Shown: piece by piece, positions 12,640 through 24,799 of the stretch
Numbering within the stretch: position 1 is the stretch's first letter
Layout of the letters: every line of letters begins with the position of its first letter
Source: Cryptomeria japonica
Lineage: Eukaryota; Streptophyta; Pinopsida; Cupressales; Cupressaceae
Length of the DNA: 60,000 nt
NCBI RefSeq assembly: GCF_030272615.1
Contig: NC_081406.1
Coordinates: forward strand, 403,078,939 to 403,138,938
Reading direction: 5' to 3'
The notes under the pieces: model-generated
Databases searched by the model: none
Seen by the model: the letters and a program-made list of their open reading frames with translations, nothing else
What the model was told of the DNA's origin: nothing
Translations under genes and position numbers: made by a program

Positions 12640-14256
12640 GAATCGAAAAATGACCTTTTCATTAAAATAATGAAAATTTGACACTTAAGGTCATTGTTAA
12701 ATGCACCCAAGATTCAAAACTTTTCGCCTCGGATCCGGGGAGCTATGACACTAGTTGCTTGTAAAATATTTTAATATAATTTTAGCATTTCTAGTTAAAA
12801 TAATTAAAATAAACCATTAATGCACTAAATTGGCTAAAATTGTCGAAACACATCAGAATTGAAACTTGACTGCATTGGAGCGATCCTGATGAAGAATAGT
12901 GTAATGTCCCCTACTAGGTTTAGGCCTGTTTTAACCATAATTAATCTATTTCAATACACTAAAATTGATTGAGAGACTAATCATGAAGCCTGTCATTGAT
13001 ATTCTTCAATTGATTAGTTATTAACAAGTGCTTATTTATTTTCCTCTTTAGATGATTAATTTCACTATTCATAGTTCTTAATATAGATATTAGACCCTGC
13101 TACTACTACAGTTTTAACTACTTCAGTTTTAAGGGAGAAGGGTTTATGTATGTTACCAAAGCGCTTATAGACCAAATACAATAGGTTCTCTCAAAGTTTA
13201 CAGATCCAAGCCCTTACATAATCTTGGGTCTATTCCCTCAAGGCTTATGGGTTGCTGATCCCCACCCTATCTTGGGACTTAACCTATTGCTTGGATTCAG
13301 ACTGCTCCTCTTTGGAACATCTCATTCCCATCTTCTTAAATATTGACAGTAATAACATGATTTAGACTACAAGTATGACTGTCATACATATTGCAGTCAT
13401 ATCAATATTACTATTAAATTTTGCATAAGAACATTATCAGGCTTCATATATTAAGCATACATGTTAAGCGCATCCCCATGCATACCACCCAGAACAAGGA
13501 TGCTATTGCCTGCAACTTAATAACAGTTTTTGATCTCATCTGATCCATGGTGATGTCACTAGATGCTTTTGATTCCTTCCATTTATATCTCTCAATGTGA
13601 GGGAGAGGTCACACCTCTTCATTATGTATGCCCTTTGGCAAGAGACACAACCTTTCACCATTAGCACCCCTTGAAAGAGTGCAACTCTTCATTATATCTG
13701 TCCCCTTTGAAAGGGACACAACCTTTCATGATCAGATCTGCACTTCTCATTTCCCAATTCTGCCCCCCTCAAATGAGGTTCTCTTCTCCCTTTTATATCT
13801 CACGTTTGAGGGAGTCACAACTTATCATTTCATGCCTTTGAACATTCATTAACCTTAATCAAATTTTAATTATAATTAATTATATTCTTTTATATTTTTA
13901 TTTTTATTTAATTTTTATATTTATAATTTTGTATTTTAATTTTATTATTATTATTTATTATTAAATTATATTTCAAAATAGGGACATTACAAATAGTAAT
14001 AGACAGAGTCAAACAGATTGACTTACTATAAATAGACGACCTCTCCAATATTCTTGGAGGTGAAACCAAAAGTTGGAAATAACATTTGAAAGATGCATAT
14101 GAGTCCTCCAGATCGCCTGAGCTCACTCTGGAATCATCAAATAACTCATTTAACCAAACAGAAAACCCACTCTAACAGAAAACCCACTCTGGAATCATCA
14201 AATAACTCATTTAAGTCCATTGTAGTGCAAGAGAACCCTAAAATTGGGACATTACA
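12640..14256 (-). repeat. Family B LTR copy interrupted by a solo LTR
   Basis: The flanks 12640-12899 and 13992-14256 together parallel 8180-8644: the gcacccaagatt start, the gatgaagaata segment, the gagtcctccaga segment and the attgggacattaca end occur in the same order. The insertion at 12900-13991 splits this copy. Family B also ends near 24613. Orientation is inferred from that copy. Confidence 0.55.
12900..13991. mobile_element. Solo LTR with 5-bp target-site duplication
   Basis: This 1092-bp segment starts tgtaatgtcccc and ends gggacattaca. It is flanked on both sides by aatag (12895-12899 and 13992-13996), as expected for integrase-made insertion. There is no internal region, so it is a solo LTR left after recombination between two LTRs. 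The interior has reiterated gagagacacaacctttca-like motifs between 13600 and 13830 and a very AT-rich end. Confidence 0.75.
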
Positions 14257-15839
14257 ACTGGGGTCTCTGAAAATTTCAAGATAGCTAATACACTAGAAAA
14301 TTTGTACTCCACTGTATTCCACGTCTTAGCTGAGGTAAGTGACTCTCCCACGCCTTTCCTATAGCCAACAAGGCATAAAATCTAGTTCACATAGACTTGT
14401 GTTTAGTTCCAAGTGAAGATAATAGGCATAAAATCTAGTTCACATAGACTTGTGTTTAGTTCCAAGTGAAGATAACCATCTATGAATTAGTTTTGACCCT
14501 TATAACTCCTTCGACCTCTACATTCAATGCTCATGTCTGAAACACCGAAGGAATGACATCTAAGTTTCAATGCAAAACTGACGGCCAGCATATGGAAAGG
14601 TAAATGACTGGTTTAGGAGGTGAATCGCTACCAAAAAGAAGGTTTAATCCAACAACTCTTCTACAAGTTCCACAACCAGCTTAGAGAAATCTAACATAAG
14701 AAGTATAGGCAGATTGAAAACTCCCAATCAACCCAACATTAAAGACCACCACAAACAACCTTTCCTTTTTGCAATGGAAACCCATTCACACCTTCAATCC
14801 CACATTCCGACAACTACTATAATCTACTAGCAATAAACCTTGGCGTCCAATTTCATGGTGATTTACCAATGGCTAATAAAATCTGAAATTTGTCTTTTTT
14901 AAAGACTTCACAAATTTATAATCTTCAATCGTTGAGTCCAATTGTGAATCCTATTGTGAATCGTGGATGGCTCCATCATTAACTAGTTGGGGTAGATAGT
15001 TTCATTATCAAAACTGATTACCCTTACGATCTTTGTCCTAGGGTTTCGGATCTTTGTCCTAGGGTTTCAGCTCTGCAAGAAGCTCTCCAAAATATAAAAT
15101 AGAAGAAATAATATAGGTCTCTGCAAATGAGCCTCCAAATACTTTTTTATAATAACCCCAAGAAACTTCTTGAAAGACTTTCGAATCCCCACACTTTTTA
15201 ATAGTTCATTAAGTTCAAATTAAAAAGTGACTTTAATAGTTCCCTTTTTAAAAATTTCATTAAGTTACCTTATTAAATTAATTAAATATTAAATAACATT
15301 ACCTTAGAAATTACTCCCTTATGATTTGTGGGAATACTTGATTTTGAACTGTCACTCTCTATTTGATTCCATGAGCAATCTGTTGTCCTTATTTTTGAAT
15401 TTTCAAAAATGTGACAACCCCTACAATTTTTTGCCTAAAATGTGTCATTTTTGTCTCCAAGGCACGTTTTAAGAGGTGCAAAACTCACATTTGTTAGTGT
15501 CAAATCATTGGAGGGTCTTTGCCATCATTGTCCAAGTTTTGGTGAGTTTTGGTCTTCTTTTTCTGAGCTTTTTGTGCAAATTCGGGTTTTAGAGTAGTCA
15601 CTACAAGTTGAGATTTTACTCTTAAGGCACGCTTCCTGAGGCAAAATTTTTGTTTGATTTACATTTCGAATTTCATTGCATTTCAAGTTCGTTTGCTATG
15701 TCTTTTCTTCAACTTCGGTTTTTTTCTTCCCGATTGTAGGTGGGAAATTTTCTTCTATTGAAGTTTAGAGTTTCTTTTATGTTTTTGTGTTGTAGGGAAA
15801 TTTTAAAACAATTACAAGTGCACTTTATTTAAATCTTGT
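14257..15839. other. No supported gene; contains a 53-bp tandem duplication
   Basis: No coding frame is convincing. Bases 14371-14423 and 14424-14476 are a near-perfect tandem duplication (each starts aggcataaaatctagttc). A short duplication around ggatctttgtcctagggtttc lies near 15032-15070. From about 15410 the sequence becomes rich in acttgtaa/ttacaagt motifs that continue into the hairpin array and past the solo LTR. Confidence 0.5.
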
Positions 15840-16710
15840 AACTTGTAACTTACTTTTTATTTCCCCTTTCCCTTTTTGTCTTTGAAGTAGTTGTAGGAAC
15901 TTTTTAGACAAATTGCAAGTGAATTTAAAATTATAAGTTTAATAAGAACTTGTAACTTCTCATAAAAGTTCCTACTTTGTGCTTTTAAGTTGTAATAGGG
16001 ATTTTATTTCCCTATTACAAGTCATTTTAAGTTTATAAAGTGATTTTATGTCTTCTCTTACCTGTAATGAGAATTTTATTTCCCTATTACAAGTTTTTAT
16101 GTTTTTATTCCTTTTATTTGTAATAGGGATTTTATTTCCCTATTACAAGTCTTTATGTTCCTTTATGTTTTTAAAACTTGTAATGGGGATTTTATTTCCC
16201 TATTATAAGTTGTTTTGCTATTTCCTTTTGCTCTTCTTCCTTTCAAACCCGAAATTGCTCAAGTGAAGGAAAAGTAATGCATCTTGTAACCTACTTTTTA
16301 TTTCCCCTTTCCCTTTTTGTCTTTTAAGTAGTCGTAGGAACTTTTTAGACAAATTGCAAGTGAATTTAAAATTATAAGTTTAATAAGAACTTGTAACTTC
16401 TTAAAAGTTCCTACTACTTTGTGCTTTTAAGTTGTAATAGGGATTTTATTTCCCTATTACAAGTCTTTTTAAGTTTTTAAAGTGATTTTATGTCTTGTGT
16501 CTTACTTGTAATGGGAATTTTATTTCCCTGTTACAATTTTTTATGTTTTTATTCTTTTTATTTGTAATAGGGTTTTTATTTCCCTATTACAAGTCTTTAT
16601 GTTCCTTTATGTTTTTAAAACTTGTAATGGGGATTTTATTTCCCTATTACAAGTTGTTTTGTTATTTCCTTTTGCTCTTCTTCCTTTCAAACCCAAAATT
16701 GCTCAAGTGA
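15840..16710. repeat. Array of eight short hairpins in two 441-bp tandem units
   Basis: A motif of the form cttgtaataggga-ttttatt-tccctattacaag forms a 12-13 bp stem with a 6-7 base loop. It occurs at about 15990, 16062, 16118, 16178, 16432, 16505, 16561 and 16621, four per unit. The two units (about 15842-16282 and 16283-16722) are clear tandem duplicates, including the pyrimidine-rich start atttcccctttccc. The repeats give two shadow open frames (16048-16266 and 16495-16710) that I do not regard as genes. Confidence 0.85.
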
Positions 16711-17004
16711 AGGAAAAGTAATGCAATTTAAAACTTGTAAAGGGGTTTTAAAAATCCGATTGCATCTTTGGGGGGCACATTTGCTTGTAGTTGGAGAGGA
16801 AAAACCTGATCTGCATTCTTGCTCTCACAAATCTGTTTTTGGTGGCATTCTTCCCCGAAATCCGTTCCACATTCAAGCTAAATTGTTAGGAATCAATGCT
16901 AGTTGCCACATTTTGTTCCAAAAACGGTTTGAGAAAACACATAGGGCGTTTTGGAAGACGTTTTTTGCTGGTTCTTTCTGCATTTTGGGTGCTCCTTTTC
17001 CGCC

Positions 17005-18607
17005 TGTAGTGTCATAAAATTATGACCCTTGCAATTTCCGACCACATTAGGGTCTTCACGTTGGCAAATTGAATCCCCAAACTTGATCGAAGACCCGAGA
17101 CTTGCTCAATCCTCGGAAACTGCACTTTTTCTGCGCCCCGCACTACTTGAACCTGCTTCCTATCCTGAGATAAGGGTTTTTTGCTGGTTCTTTCCGCATT
17201 TTGGGTGCTCCTTTTCCGCCTGTAGTGTCATAAAATTGTGACCCTTGCAATTTCCGACCACATTAGGGTCTTCACATTGGCAAATTGAATCCCCAAGCCT
17301 GATCAGAGACCCGAGACTTGCTCAATCCTCGAAAACTATACTTTTTCTACCCCCTGCACTACTTGAACCTGCTTCCTATCCTGAGATAAGGTTTTTTTGC
17401 TGGTTCTTTCGGCATTTTGGGTGCTCCTTTTCCGCCTGTAGTGTCATAAAATTGTGACCCTTGCAATTTCCGACCACATTAGGGTCTTCACGTTGGCGAA
17501 TTGAATCCCCAAGCCCAATCGGAGACCCGAGACTTGCTCAATCCCCGAAAATTGCACTTTTTCTGCCCCCACACTACTTGAACCTACTTCCTATCCTGAG
17601 ATAAGGGCAGGACAGGGGCGTGGCACCTCTGTCCCTGCCCTATTTTGGGGCCGCTTCTGTCCTATCTTTGCATTGGTCTTTGCATTTTCAATGGGAAAAC
17701 TTTCCCTATGCCGGCTTATGACGAAAAATCAATCAATTAACCCTAATTGACGAATATATATGTTGCATTTGCCCTCCCATTTGCATAAGTTGGATAAGGT
17801 GAAAATTGGCATGAGTTCAAGCATTCAAACATTCCTTTCAAGCATTGAGCATTCTCAAGTCTCCCTTCAAGGCTAGGTGTGGCATTCAAGTCAAGGATTC
17901 AACCATTGAAGAGGAGATCCCTTTCAACATTTAATTTCACACAAGCAATTCTATCTACATTCCTATTGCAACCTCCCTTGAGGTGATTTACATTTCAGTC
18001 TTTCATTTACATTTACTTGCAAGTACTTTCTTTCATCATATGGTTAATTCCAAAACTGGGGTTTGACCTAAAGGCAAACCCCCAATCCCAACCCCTTTTC
18101 CTCTCTTTTCTGTGTAGGTTGCAGGTGCGTAGCTGTATTTGCAGATTTGGACTCCATTCACAGAAGCGGAAAAACCCTTTTCGTTTCGTGGATTTTCCGG
18201 AGGACCGTGTGCACTTTCAACACAGTCCTGATAACTTTCCTCAAATTCGCAAGGTAGCTTCGTCTCAACATATTATAGCCAGATCCAAGTGCACGGCTTC
18301 ATCTTACGCTTCTATTTCAAGTTATAATCAGTTCTTTGCTACTTTTACACTTAGCCTCACAACACATAATTCAACCATTACTCATTGTATAAGAGGGGTT
18401 AGCTTGTTATCTTCACACCATTATCAATTCATTTAGTATTCAATCTCTCTCTCCTAGATTGGATCTAGTGAATTATCCCCCCTCTTTTAAATGTAATGTG
18501 GATAAAGGTGTTTGGAGGGAAATCCGCAGTGAAACTTTCATCTCTCCTCGGGGGGAAGAAAAGCTTTCCTCTTGATCTCTCCATCATTCACTTTTCACCC
18601 CATTACA
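17005..18607 (+). mobile_element. Solo LTR of the gag-only family with triplicated 5' junction
   Basis: The full LTR is 17437-18607 (1171 bp), starting tgtagtgtcataaaattg and ending ccccattaca. It matches the LTRs at 24800-25926 and 43289-44487 in its start and in internal blocks such as gattcaaccattgaagagg and ggtttgacctaaaggcaaac. The first part of the LTR plus 43 bases of flank is repeated three times with a 216-base period (LTR starts at 17005, 17221, 17437). Each start is preceded by ccgcc, and the right end is followed by ccgcc (18608-18612), the 5-bp target duplication. No primer site or internal region follows. Confidence 0.85.
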
Positions 18608-21329
18608 CCGCCATTTTTGCCACATTTTGTATCCAGCATTAATGCAAAGTGTTTGATTGTGTTTGGCATCAAACGTGAGTCTTATTTCCATGCCTTTTTT
18701 GAAGGAGGAGGTTGAATCAAAATTCGTTTTTGGCTGCCAAGGGTTTTCAGCATGTCTATTTATAGAACATTTTGGTTTCTTCCAAGTCCATTTGCTTTGA
18801 TCTAGGACATTTGACTAAGCAAGAATTCGAGTTTCTAAGTGATCTTCCCAAATGGATAAGTTCTTTGAATGCAAGTTGTAAATGTGCAAGATTTTCCCCT
18901 CTTTCATTTTTCCTATTTACTTGTATCCGGGTTTTCAAAACCCGATTACAAGTAACTGTGGTAATGTTGACCTTCCCCCTTTGGGGTAAAAAGAGTAAAT
19001 CTTCTTTTTACAAAATTTACAAATGTTAAAGAATTGCCATGAGACTCATTCATTTGATTTCGGGATTTACAAATCTGATTACAAGTTGAAGTTTTTCTCT
19101 TTTTCAAGTTGTCAAGCTGAAAATATTCTTTCCCATACATGTACATGGTCATAAGCTTCATTCCCATCATTTCCCACATATCAAAATCCCTATTCCCACC
19201 ATTTCATCCATTCATTTCACACCATCATCCATTTTTCCCATTTAAAGTCTACTTGCAGTCGGAATTTTAAAACCCGATTGTAGTTGTGTCTTCATTTGCA
19301 GTCAGCCTTTCAGAACTCGAAATTGGTCCAAAATGCACTCTAAAAAACTTGAAAATGAGTCTCTAGCATGCAATTACAAGTGCAAACTTGTGTTTTCTCA
19401 TTACACCTATGAAGTTGCATGTTTGTTCTCCATAATTGCAAGTTAATGCTCTTGTTTTTCCACACATGTAATGCAGCTTCTAGAACCCAAAATTCACTTG
19501 TGAGCCCATTTTTGCATCAATTTATCCCTTCCCTTGTCAGTCTTGTTTGCACACACGACCTACCAAATCAATAAATTATGGTATGGGCCTTATTTTGCAA
19601 GCAGATTCCAAGATTGGAGAAAGAACAACAACATGATGGAGCCACACAAGGAGATGGTTGAGAGCATAGAATGCTTTCAAGACAGAGATATGCTTCTTAC
19701 TTCAACCTTGCAAAGAACTTTCCTCCTGAAAAGCCAGTACTACCCTAAGCAATAATATAAGATTGAAGTTCGTTGGTGAAAGACACAAAGATCATTAAGA
19801 ATGCAAATTCCCATTTCGGTTCGAGATGTCTTCACCAATCCTGAATACTTCAAGTTTTAGCATCCTGAAGTAGCATGAAGATTTTCAAAACATAGGATGA
19901 TGTAGTTAGAGTTGTGTGTTTGAACACAAAGAACAGTTTCAATTATGTATTTGTAATTTTGTTTTGACAAGTTTACTTGTAAAAAAACAATTTTGTAATT
20001 GCAAGTTTATCACTTGCACTTTTGTAATTACAAGTAAGCTGATTACAAGTCAATTCAGTATAGGACTTGTAATTTTGAATAAGTCTTAGTTAGCAGTTGC
20101 AATAAATCATGGTGGTTGAGAGAATTTCTCAAGTTAGCTAGGATCCTCCCACCTTTTTCTCAAGGTTTCTCTCCTATAAATACTTGAGGGGTTCTATTGT
20201 AATGGAGAAATCTTTTGGCAATGCAACAAAACTCTGTCAGTTTGTATGTACACTCTAAGACTTTGAGCTTAGATGTAAATCAAATTGCTTTCAATAAAAG
20301 AGGCAAGTTGTGTTGAGACTTTGTGCCAATTCAAGTTGTTATGTGACAACATTTTCTGGAGTTGATTGTGAGTTTGGTTCTATTATTCAAGAGGGATTTA
20401 AATTCAATCTTGCAGACTTTGAGCTGCTAATTGCATTTGGAGATATAGGTTTGGTTTTCAAACTTGGTCTTGCAGACTTTGAGTTGTTTATCACGCTTGA
20501 AGCTAGTGTAGAAAGCTCAAGTAAAGAAATAACTTGTAGAATTTGTGCTGCTTTTATTTTTAAGACTTGTGCATATAAGGTGAAGTGCATCATATAGACA
20601 GACTTTGAGCTGCTGTGTGTTGTACATTGTTATCATTTTGAGAAGGTTGATAGGACAGTAGAAGTGTTGAAGACTTTGACCTTTCTTTCTGTTGTCCCGT
20701 CCCGGGGAAGTGATGGAGGTCTTTGTGCTTTCATGGAAACTTTGCTCCCCTTTATGTTCCAAATCCTACAAAAAAGTCTCATTTCTATATTTGCTGTTAT
20801 TTATTTCCAATTGCTATTACTTTTCTGTGAAGAAAAAAGAGTATTGTTTTTCTTGAAAGAAGAAGAAAGACTGTTGTCTCACCCATATTAGATTAGTTTA
20901 GTTTGTAGATAGGGGGAGCCTTCCCTAAATTATGAGAGCATCATACTCACACACTGTGGCTGAAATCACAATTTTGCACATTCCCCAGGTGTACAAAATT
21001 TTCAACCTCATCTGGTTTGGATTGCAGTGGATGTTGCATGTTGCTGATGTCTTCTATTTACAGGATTGTGAAAGAATTTGGTGTTCCCATCTTCATATTT
21101 AATTTAAATAGCTTGCGATTTTCACTTTCAATATATTTCTTTTTAAGCTGCAGTTTGAAAATTGGGCAGCAAGCCTTTTTCTGGTCGAGGTAAAATAGAA
21201 ATTTTGAGAGATTTAAGTATGAGTTATTGTTTTTATTAAAAAATAGCATGGTAATAAAGGTATTTTAAAATAACTGAAATCTAAACCACTGATGATTAAA
21301 AAATTTACAATTTTTCTTCTTGTTTGTAG
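18608..21329. other. Continuation of an older repeat; no supported gene
   Basis: The sequence resumes the interrupted target after the solo LTR. It keeps the acttgta/tacaagt theme, including a hairpin at about 18918-18953 (acttgtatccgggtttt ... aaaacccgattacaagt). Near 20174 there is a TATA-like cctataaatac and near 20294 an aataaa, an arrangement resembling LTR promoter and polyadenylation signals. A cagactttgagctgct-like motif recurs near 20416, 20476 and 20598. I could not find a paired LTR, so the element is not delimited. Confidence 0.4.
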
Positions 21330-21386
21330 GAACAAAAATGGATTGTTATTGTGCTTTTCATGGTGCCTGTATATGCCTCTGAATCA
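21330..21386 (+). CDS. LAZ1: LAZ1-like exon A (19 codons)
   Basis: After the acceptor tttgtag the exon reads EQKWIVIVLFMVPVYASES and ends at the donor gtaagt. The EQKW start and VPVY-ES end correspond to the second membrane segment region of LAZ1/TMEM184 proteins, just after the conserved N-P-E of the missing upstream exon. It is 57 bases long and phase 0 at both ends. Confidence 0.8.
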
Positions 21387-23950
21387 GTAAGTAGAATACA
21401 CTAAGCATGAACACTGATGATTCTTCACTTATTTTCTGTACAACCTTTCTTTAAACAGGAAGTTAATGTAATTATTCGAAGCAGTAATTGACATATTAAA
21501 GCAAATTCTGAAAGAAGATAGATGTTATGTAATGTAATTTTTATATTAGTTGACTATCTTGGCATTTAGAATTACTTTCCCTTGATTACTGTTTGCTATA
21601 TTTGAAGGGGGAATAAGATTGTGATAATATCTATTTGTATTTTGAATGATTAATAATAAGAGAAGTTTGGATATGCAGAGTTTTCAAAAGGATGGATCTG
21701 CATTATGTTTTTTCTTTCTTTGATTTATTCCTTTATTATTCAGACTGAAAATTTCAATATGAATCTTTTATGGGTTTACTAGTTAGATTCAATAGTTATT
21801 GCACGAGACTATTGGATATTAGGACTAAATGTCAAAGATACTATTTGTGTCAACAGGAACCTTTTCACAGCATCTGCGTATCACGTACACCAATAACTTT
21901 CATGAAAGAAAACTCAGGGAATCCAATCAAAGTAACTTCCCACATATATCAGTGCTACAATGCATACATTTAATATAGTTTTGCCTCTTGAGAAATCTGA
22001 TGCAACAGTTCTGTTTACTGATTTAGTTATAGGCAATCAAAAAAACATTACGGGACCCTTCTCACCTTCTTCCCACAAAGAGATAAGTTAATCTCTTTTA
22101 GATAGAATGTTTGTTGGTGATAATTCAGGTCACTTGAATCTCTCCCCACGGCCTCTTTGATAGAAAATGGATTTGTGTGAAACAATCTATTTCTAAGTTG
22201 AAGGTTGTACCATTGTATGTTCTATCTTCAACATCATTTTAATGGCCACCCTGATTTTTTTTAATAATTTTTTGACAATATGAATCACAACGTAAACTTG
22301 CAATGATTGAACATACTGCTACAATAAAGTACTGATTACAGTTTACAACACTGATGTTATGTTTGAGGTAAGCAACCCAAAATGAATACAATTATCATGA
22401 ATCCAAACAACCCAGCAATTGAGGAACAAGCGGTACCTTGAAAGGATAGAATAGACATCTGGAACAAGCCTGATATGTATTGAAAGGTGAGCTGCAACAG
22501 GATTGTTATCATATGTTTGTTGTTGATCAGAGATCAATTGATTGCAATTTTCTCTGATTAAATTCCATGTATGCTGAAAGCAAAATACCAGTACTCCTCA
22601 ACACTCCCTATAATGTCATACACTGATTTTCAACACTCAACATTGCCAAACCCACTTCAAATCATCCAGAAAGGAGTGATTAATAGGCTGATTACTGTGT
22701 TCAGACAAGAGCGGGTCCGTAGTAATACTACAACAGCAGGTTCAACACCATCATAACTCCTTCATAGAAGCAAATCTCACACCCAATGATACCTAGCCTG
22801 AAAAACATACCTTTCCAACTGCTTTTTACACACTTCGATACATCACAACACCATCTAATGAGGTCACACGTATGAATATTAACCTATAGCAATCAACTTG
22901 CAAGTCTGATATATTTATTACAACGTCGTTATTCACTGCTCAGCATCAAACAAACACTCAAAGTCACGCCCTAGCAACATCGGACTCCTCCAAAGGGAAT
23001 AGAACCATGAATATCTCTAAAATCAAGCTTTAAACACTTCCTAATGACACTGGAAGTGTTGAATATCAGATTGAAATATCTGATTAACAAAGGTACAGGT
23101 CTGCAACTTAGGACAAGTATGAAAACTCAGGAAATGCGTCATATCTTCATGGGATCAACAAAATCCATGCCAAAGCCTTTTGGAAATTCCTTAACCAACT
23201 TGGGCAACTTGAACCCTCAACAAATGTATGACCAACTTCAATATTTTGTTTATTTCTGAAAACCTGTCAAAATCCCTTCAAAACGGGGTTGGCCAAGTCT
23301 ATGCATCTCAGCAAATGCCACCACAATGAACTTTGTCCCATTCAACAACTTGTGCAAGCTTAATGGGCATAGTTGGGCTAGCTAGGGCATGCGAACAATC
23401 TGCTAATTTGTATGGCCAACCACCACAAGATAGAAAATTGCAATGAACCACTCTGCAAATATCTCAACACATTAATCAAACCAAAAATTCAACATATATC
23501 AGAAAACCTCAAAGTCTTGCAGAATAGAACAAACTCCATTGAAGCTCCAATGTGATTTTTGAAATGAAACCATCATAAACTAGCTAGGGAGGATATTTAA
23601 CCACTGAAACCAGAAAAATCTAGAGGGTTTTGTCCTCAAGGGTTCTTAAGAATAACACAAGTTCTCAAAAAATGTAGAAGCAAAATCAGATTCATCAACA
23701 ACAACAATGAGCTCTCAACCTCCTTTTATAGCTTTTTGAAGCAATTAAATGTTACTTTTTTGTTTATTTGCTCCAAAACTCCTTTTATATAATAAATAAT
23801 TAATTTTATGGAGCACTTTTTATTTTTTTGAGGAATAATAATGTTTTCTCATGAATAAAGTCCCCTTTTCAAGGCATCCATTAAAAATAACATTTCAACA
23901 CCCTTAACATGAGCTAATACACTTAGTTTTCTCCCTATTAATATTTTCAG
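21387..23950. other. Intron sequence left of the family B LTR; no supported gene
   Basis: The left part of the 14.1-kb intron between exons A and B. Only short open frames with no recognisable domain are present. A tataatgtc at 22610 resembles a family B LTR start, but no clear border or duplication supports it. Confidence 0.45.
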
Positions 23951-24613
23951 CATCAGACAATTTAAGTGAAATAATTAAATAACTCAATAATATATCCAAG
24001 TTACGGAATGCACCCAAATGATATAATTTTGCAATTTTGATCATACCAAAGTGATATTGAAGACTAGGGATGATGATTGGAGGCCACCGGGTAACTCTCT
24101 TAAAATGGCCTACTCTTCCAAGAAGTTTGGAGAGCATCCAAAAAGTCGGAATTCAATTCCAAAAGCATCAGAGGGCTCCATCTAACCAATTGAACTCAAA
24201 GTATCAAACCCAAGAACAATTGCTCTACAAGATTGATTAATGGCCTGCTCTTCCAAGAAGTTTGGAGAGCATCCAAAAAGTCGGAATTCAATTCCAAAAG
24301 CATCAGAGGGCTCCATCTAACCAATTGAACTCAAAGTATCAAACCCAAGAACAATTGCTCTACAAGATTGATTAATGGCCTGCTCTTCCAAGAAGTTTGG
24401 AGAGCATCCAAAAAGTCGGAATTAATTCCAAAAGCATCAGAGGGCTTTATCTAACCAATTGAACTCAAAGTATCAAACCCCAGAATAATTGCTCTACAAG
24501 ATTGATTAAATTCTTCTCCAAGAACGTTGGAGTTCTTCCTAACTAACCAATTAGTCTTTAGAAGATTTGGAAATTAGCTAAATGTGCACGAATTGGCTAA
24601 GCACCAAAAGGGG
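23950..24613 (-). repeat. Family B 3' LTR (right part) with 135-bp tandem triplication
   Basis: The right end ggggacattata (to 24613) and blocks such as gcacccaa and ccaagaagtttggag parallel the LTRs at 8180-8644 and 12640-14256. On the minus strand, the sequence just right of it reads gattgcttgagggcaagcaa then ggggagagagga, typical of the end of a Ty3-type polyprotein region and polypurine tract. This therefore appears to be a 3' LTR in minus orientation. The left border is not resolved. Confidence 0.45.
24106..24510. repeat. Tandem repeat, three units of 135 bp
   Basis: Units starting tggcct at 24106, 24241 and 24376 are almost identical and contain ccaagaagtttggagagcat and atcagagggct. 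They sit inside the family B LTR, where other copies have a single related segment, so this is a local expansion. Confidence 0.85.
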
Positions 24614-24799
24614 ACATTATAGTCCTCTCTCCCCAAGATTGCTTGCCCTCAAGCAATCACAACTAAATCTTGATTGATCTCGGATAGAACCAAATAAATT
24701 CTTGGATCCCAAATAACTTTAAAGAATGCTTCCCTATAATTTCGCTGCTCTACATTGATGCAACTGAAGATCTCCAAACTAGCACTCTTGGTTTCCTTG
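24614..24799 (-). mobile_element. 3' terminal internal remnant of a family B Ty3-like element
   Basis: On the minus strand this short piece leads into cttgagggcaagcaatc and a purine-rich tract before the family B LTR, the usual end of a Ty3-type internal region. It is cut at 24799 by insertion of the gag-only element. The rest of this older element is not identifiable on the far side of that insertion. Confidence 0.4.

Noticed and set aside
15990-16653. CRISPR-like array because of regularly recurring palindromic repeats
   Set aside because: This is plant nuclear DNA, the spacing is irregular, the blocks are explained by tandem duplication, and no cas genes occur.
16048-16710. Two similar 71-72 codon frames with FLFLLFVIG-like hydrophobic repeats
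   Set aside because: They are translations of the hairpin array and its tandem duplicate; the hydrophobicity comes from T-rich repeats.
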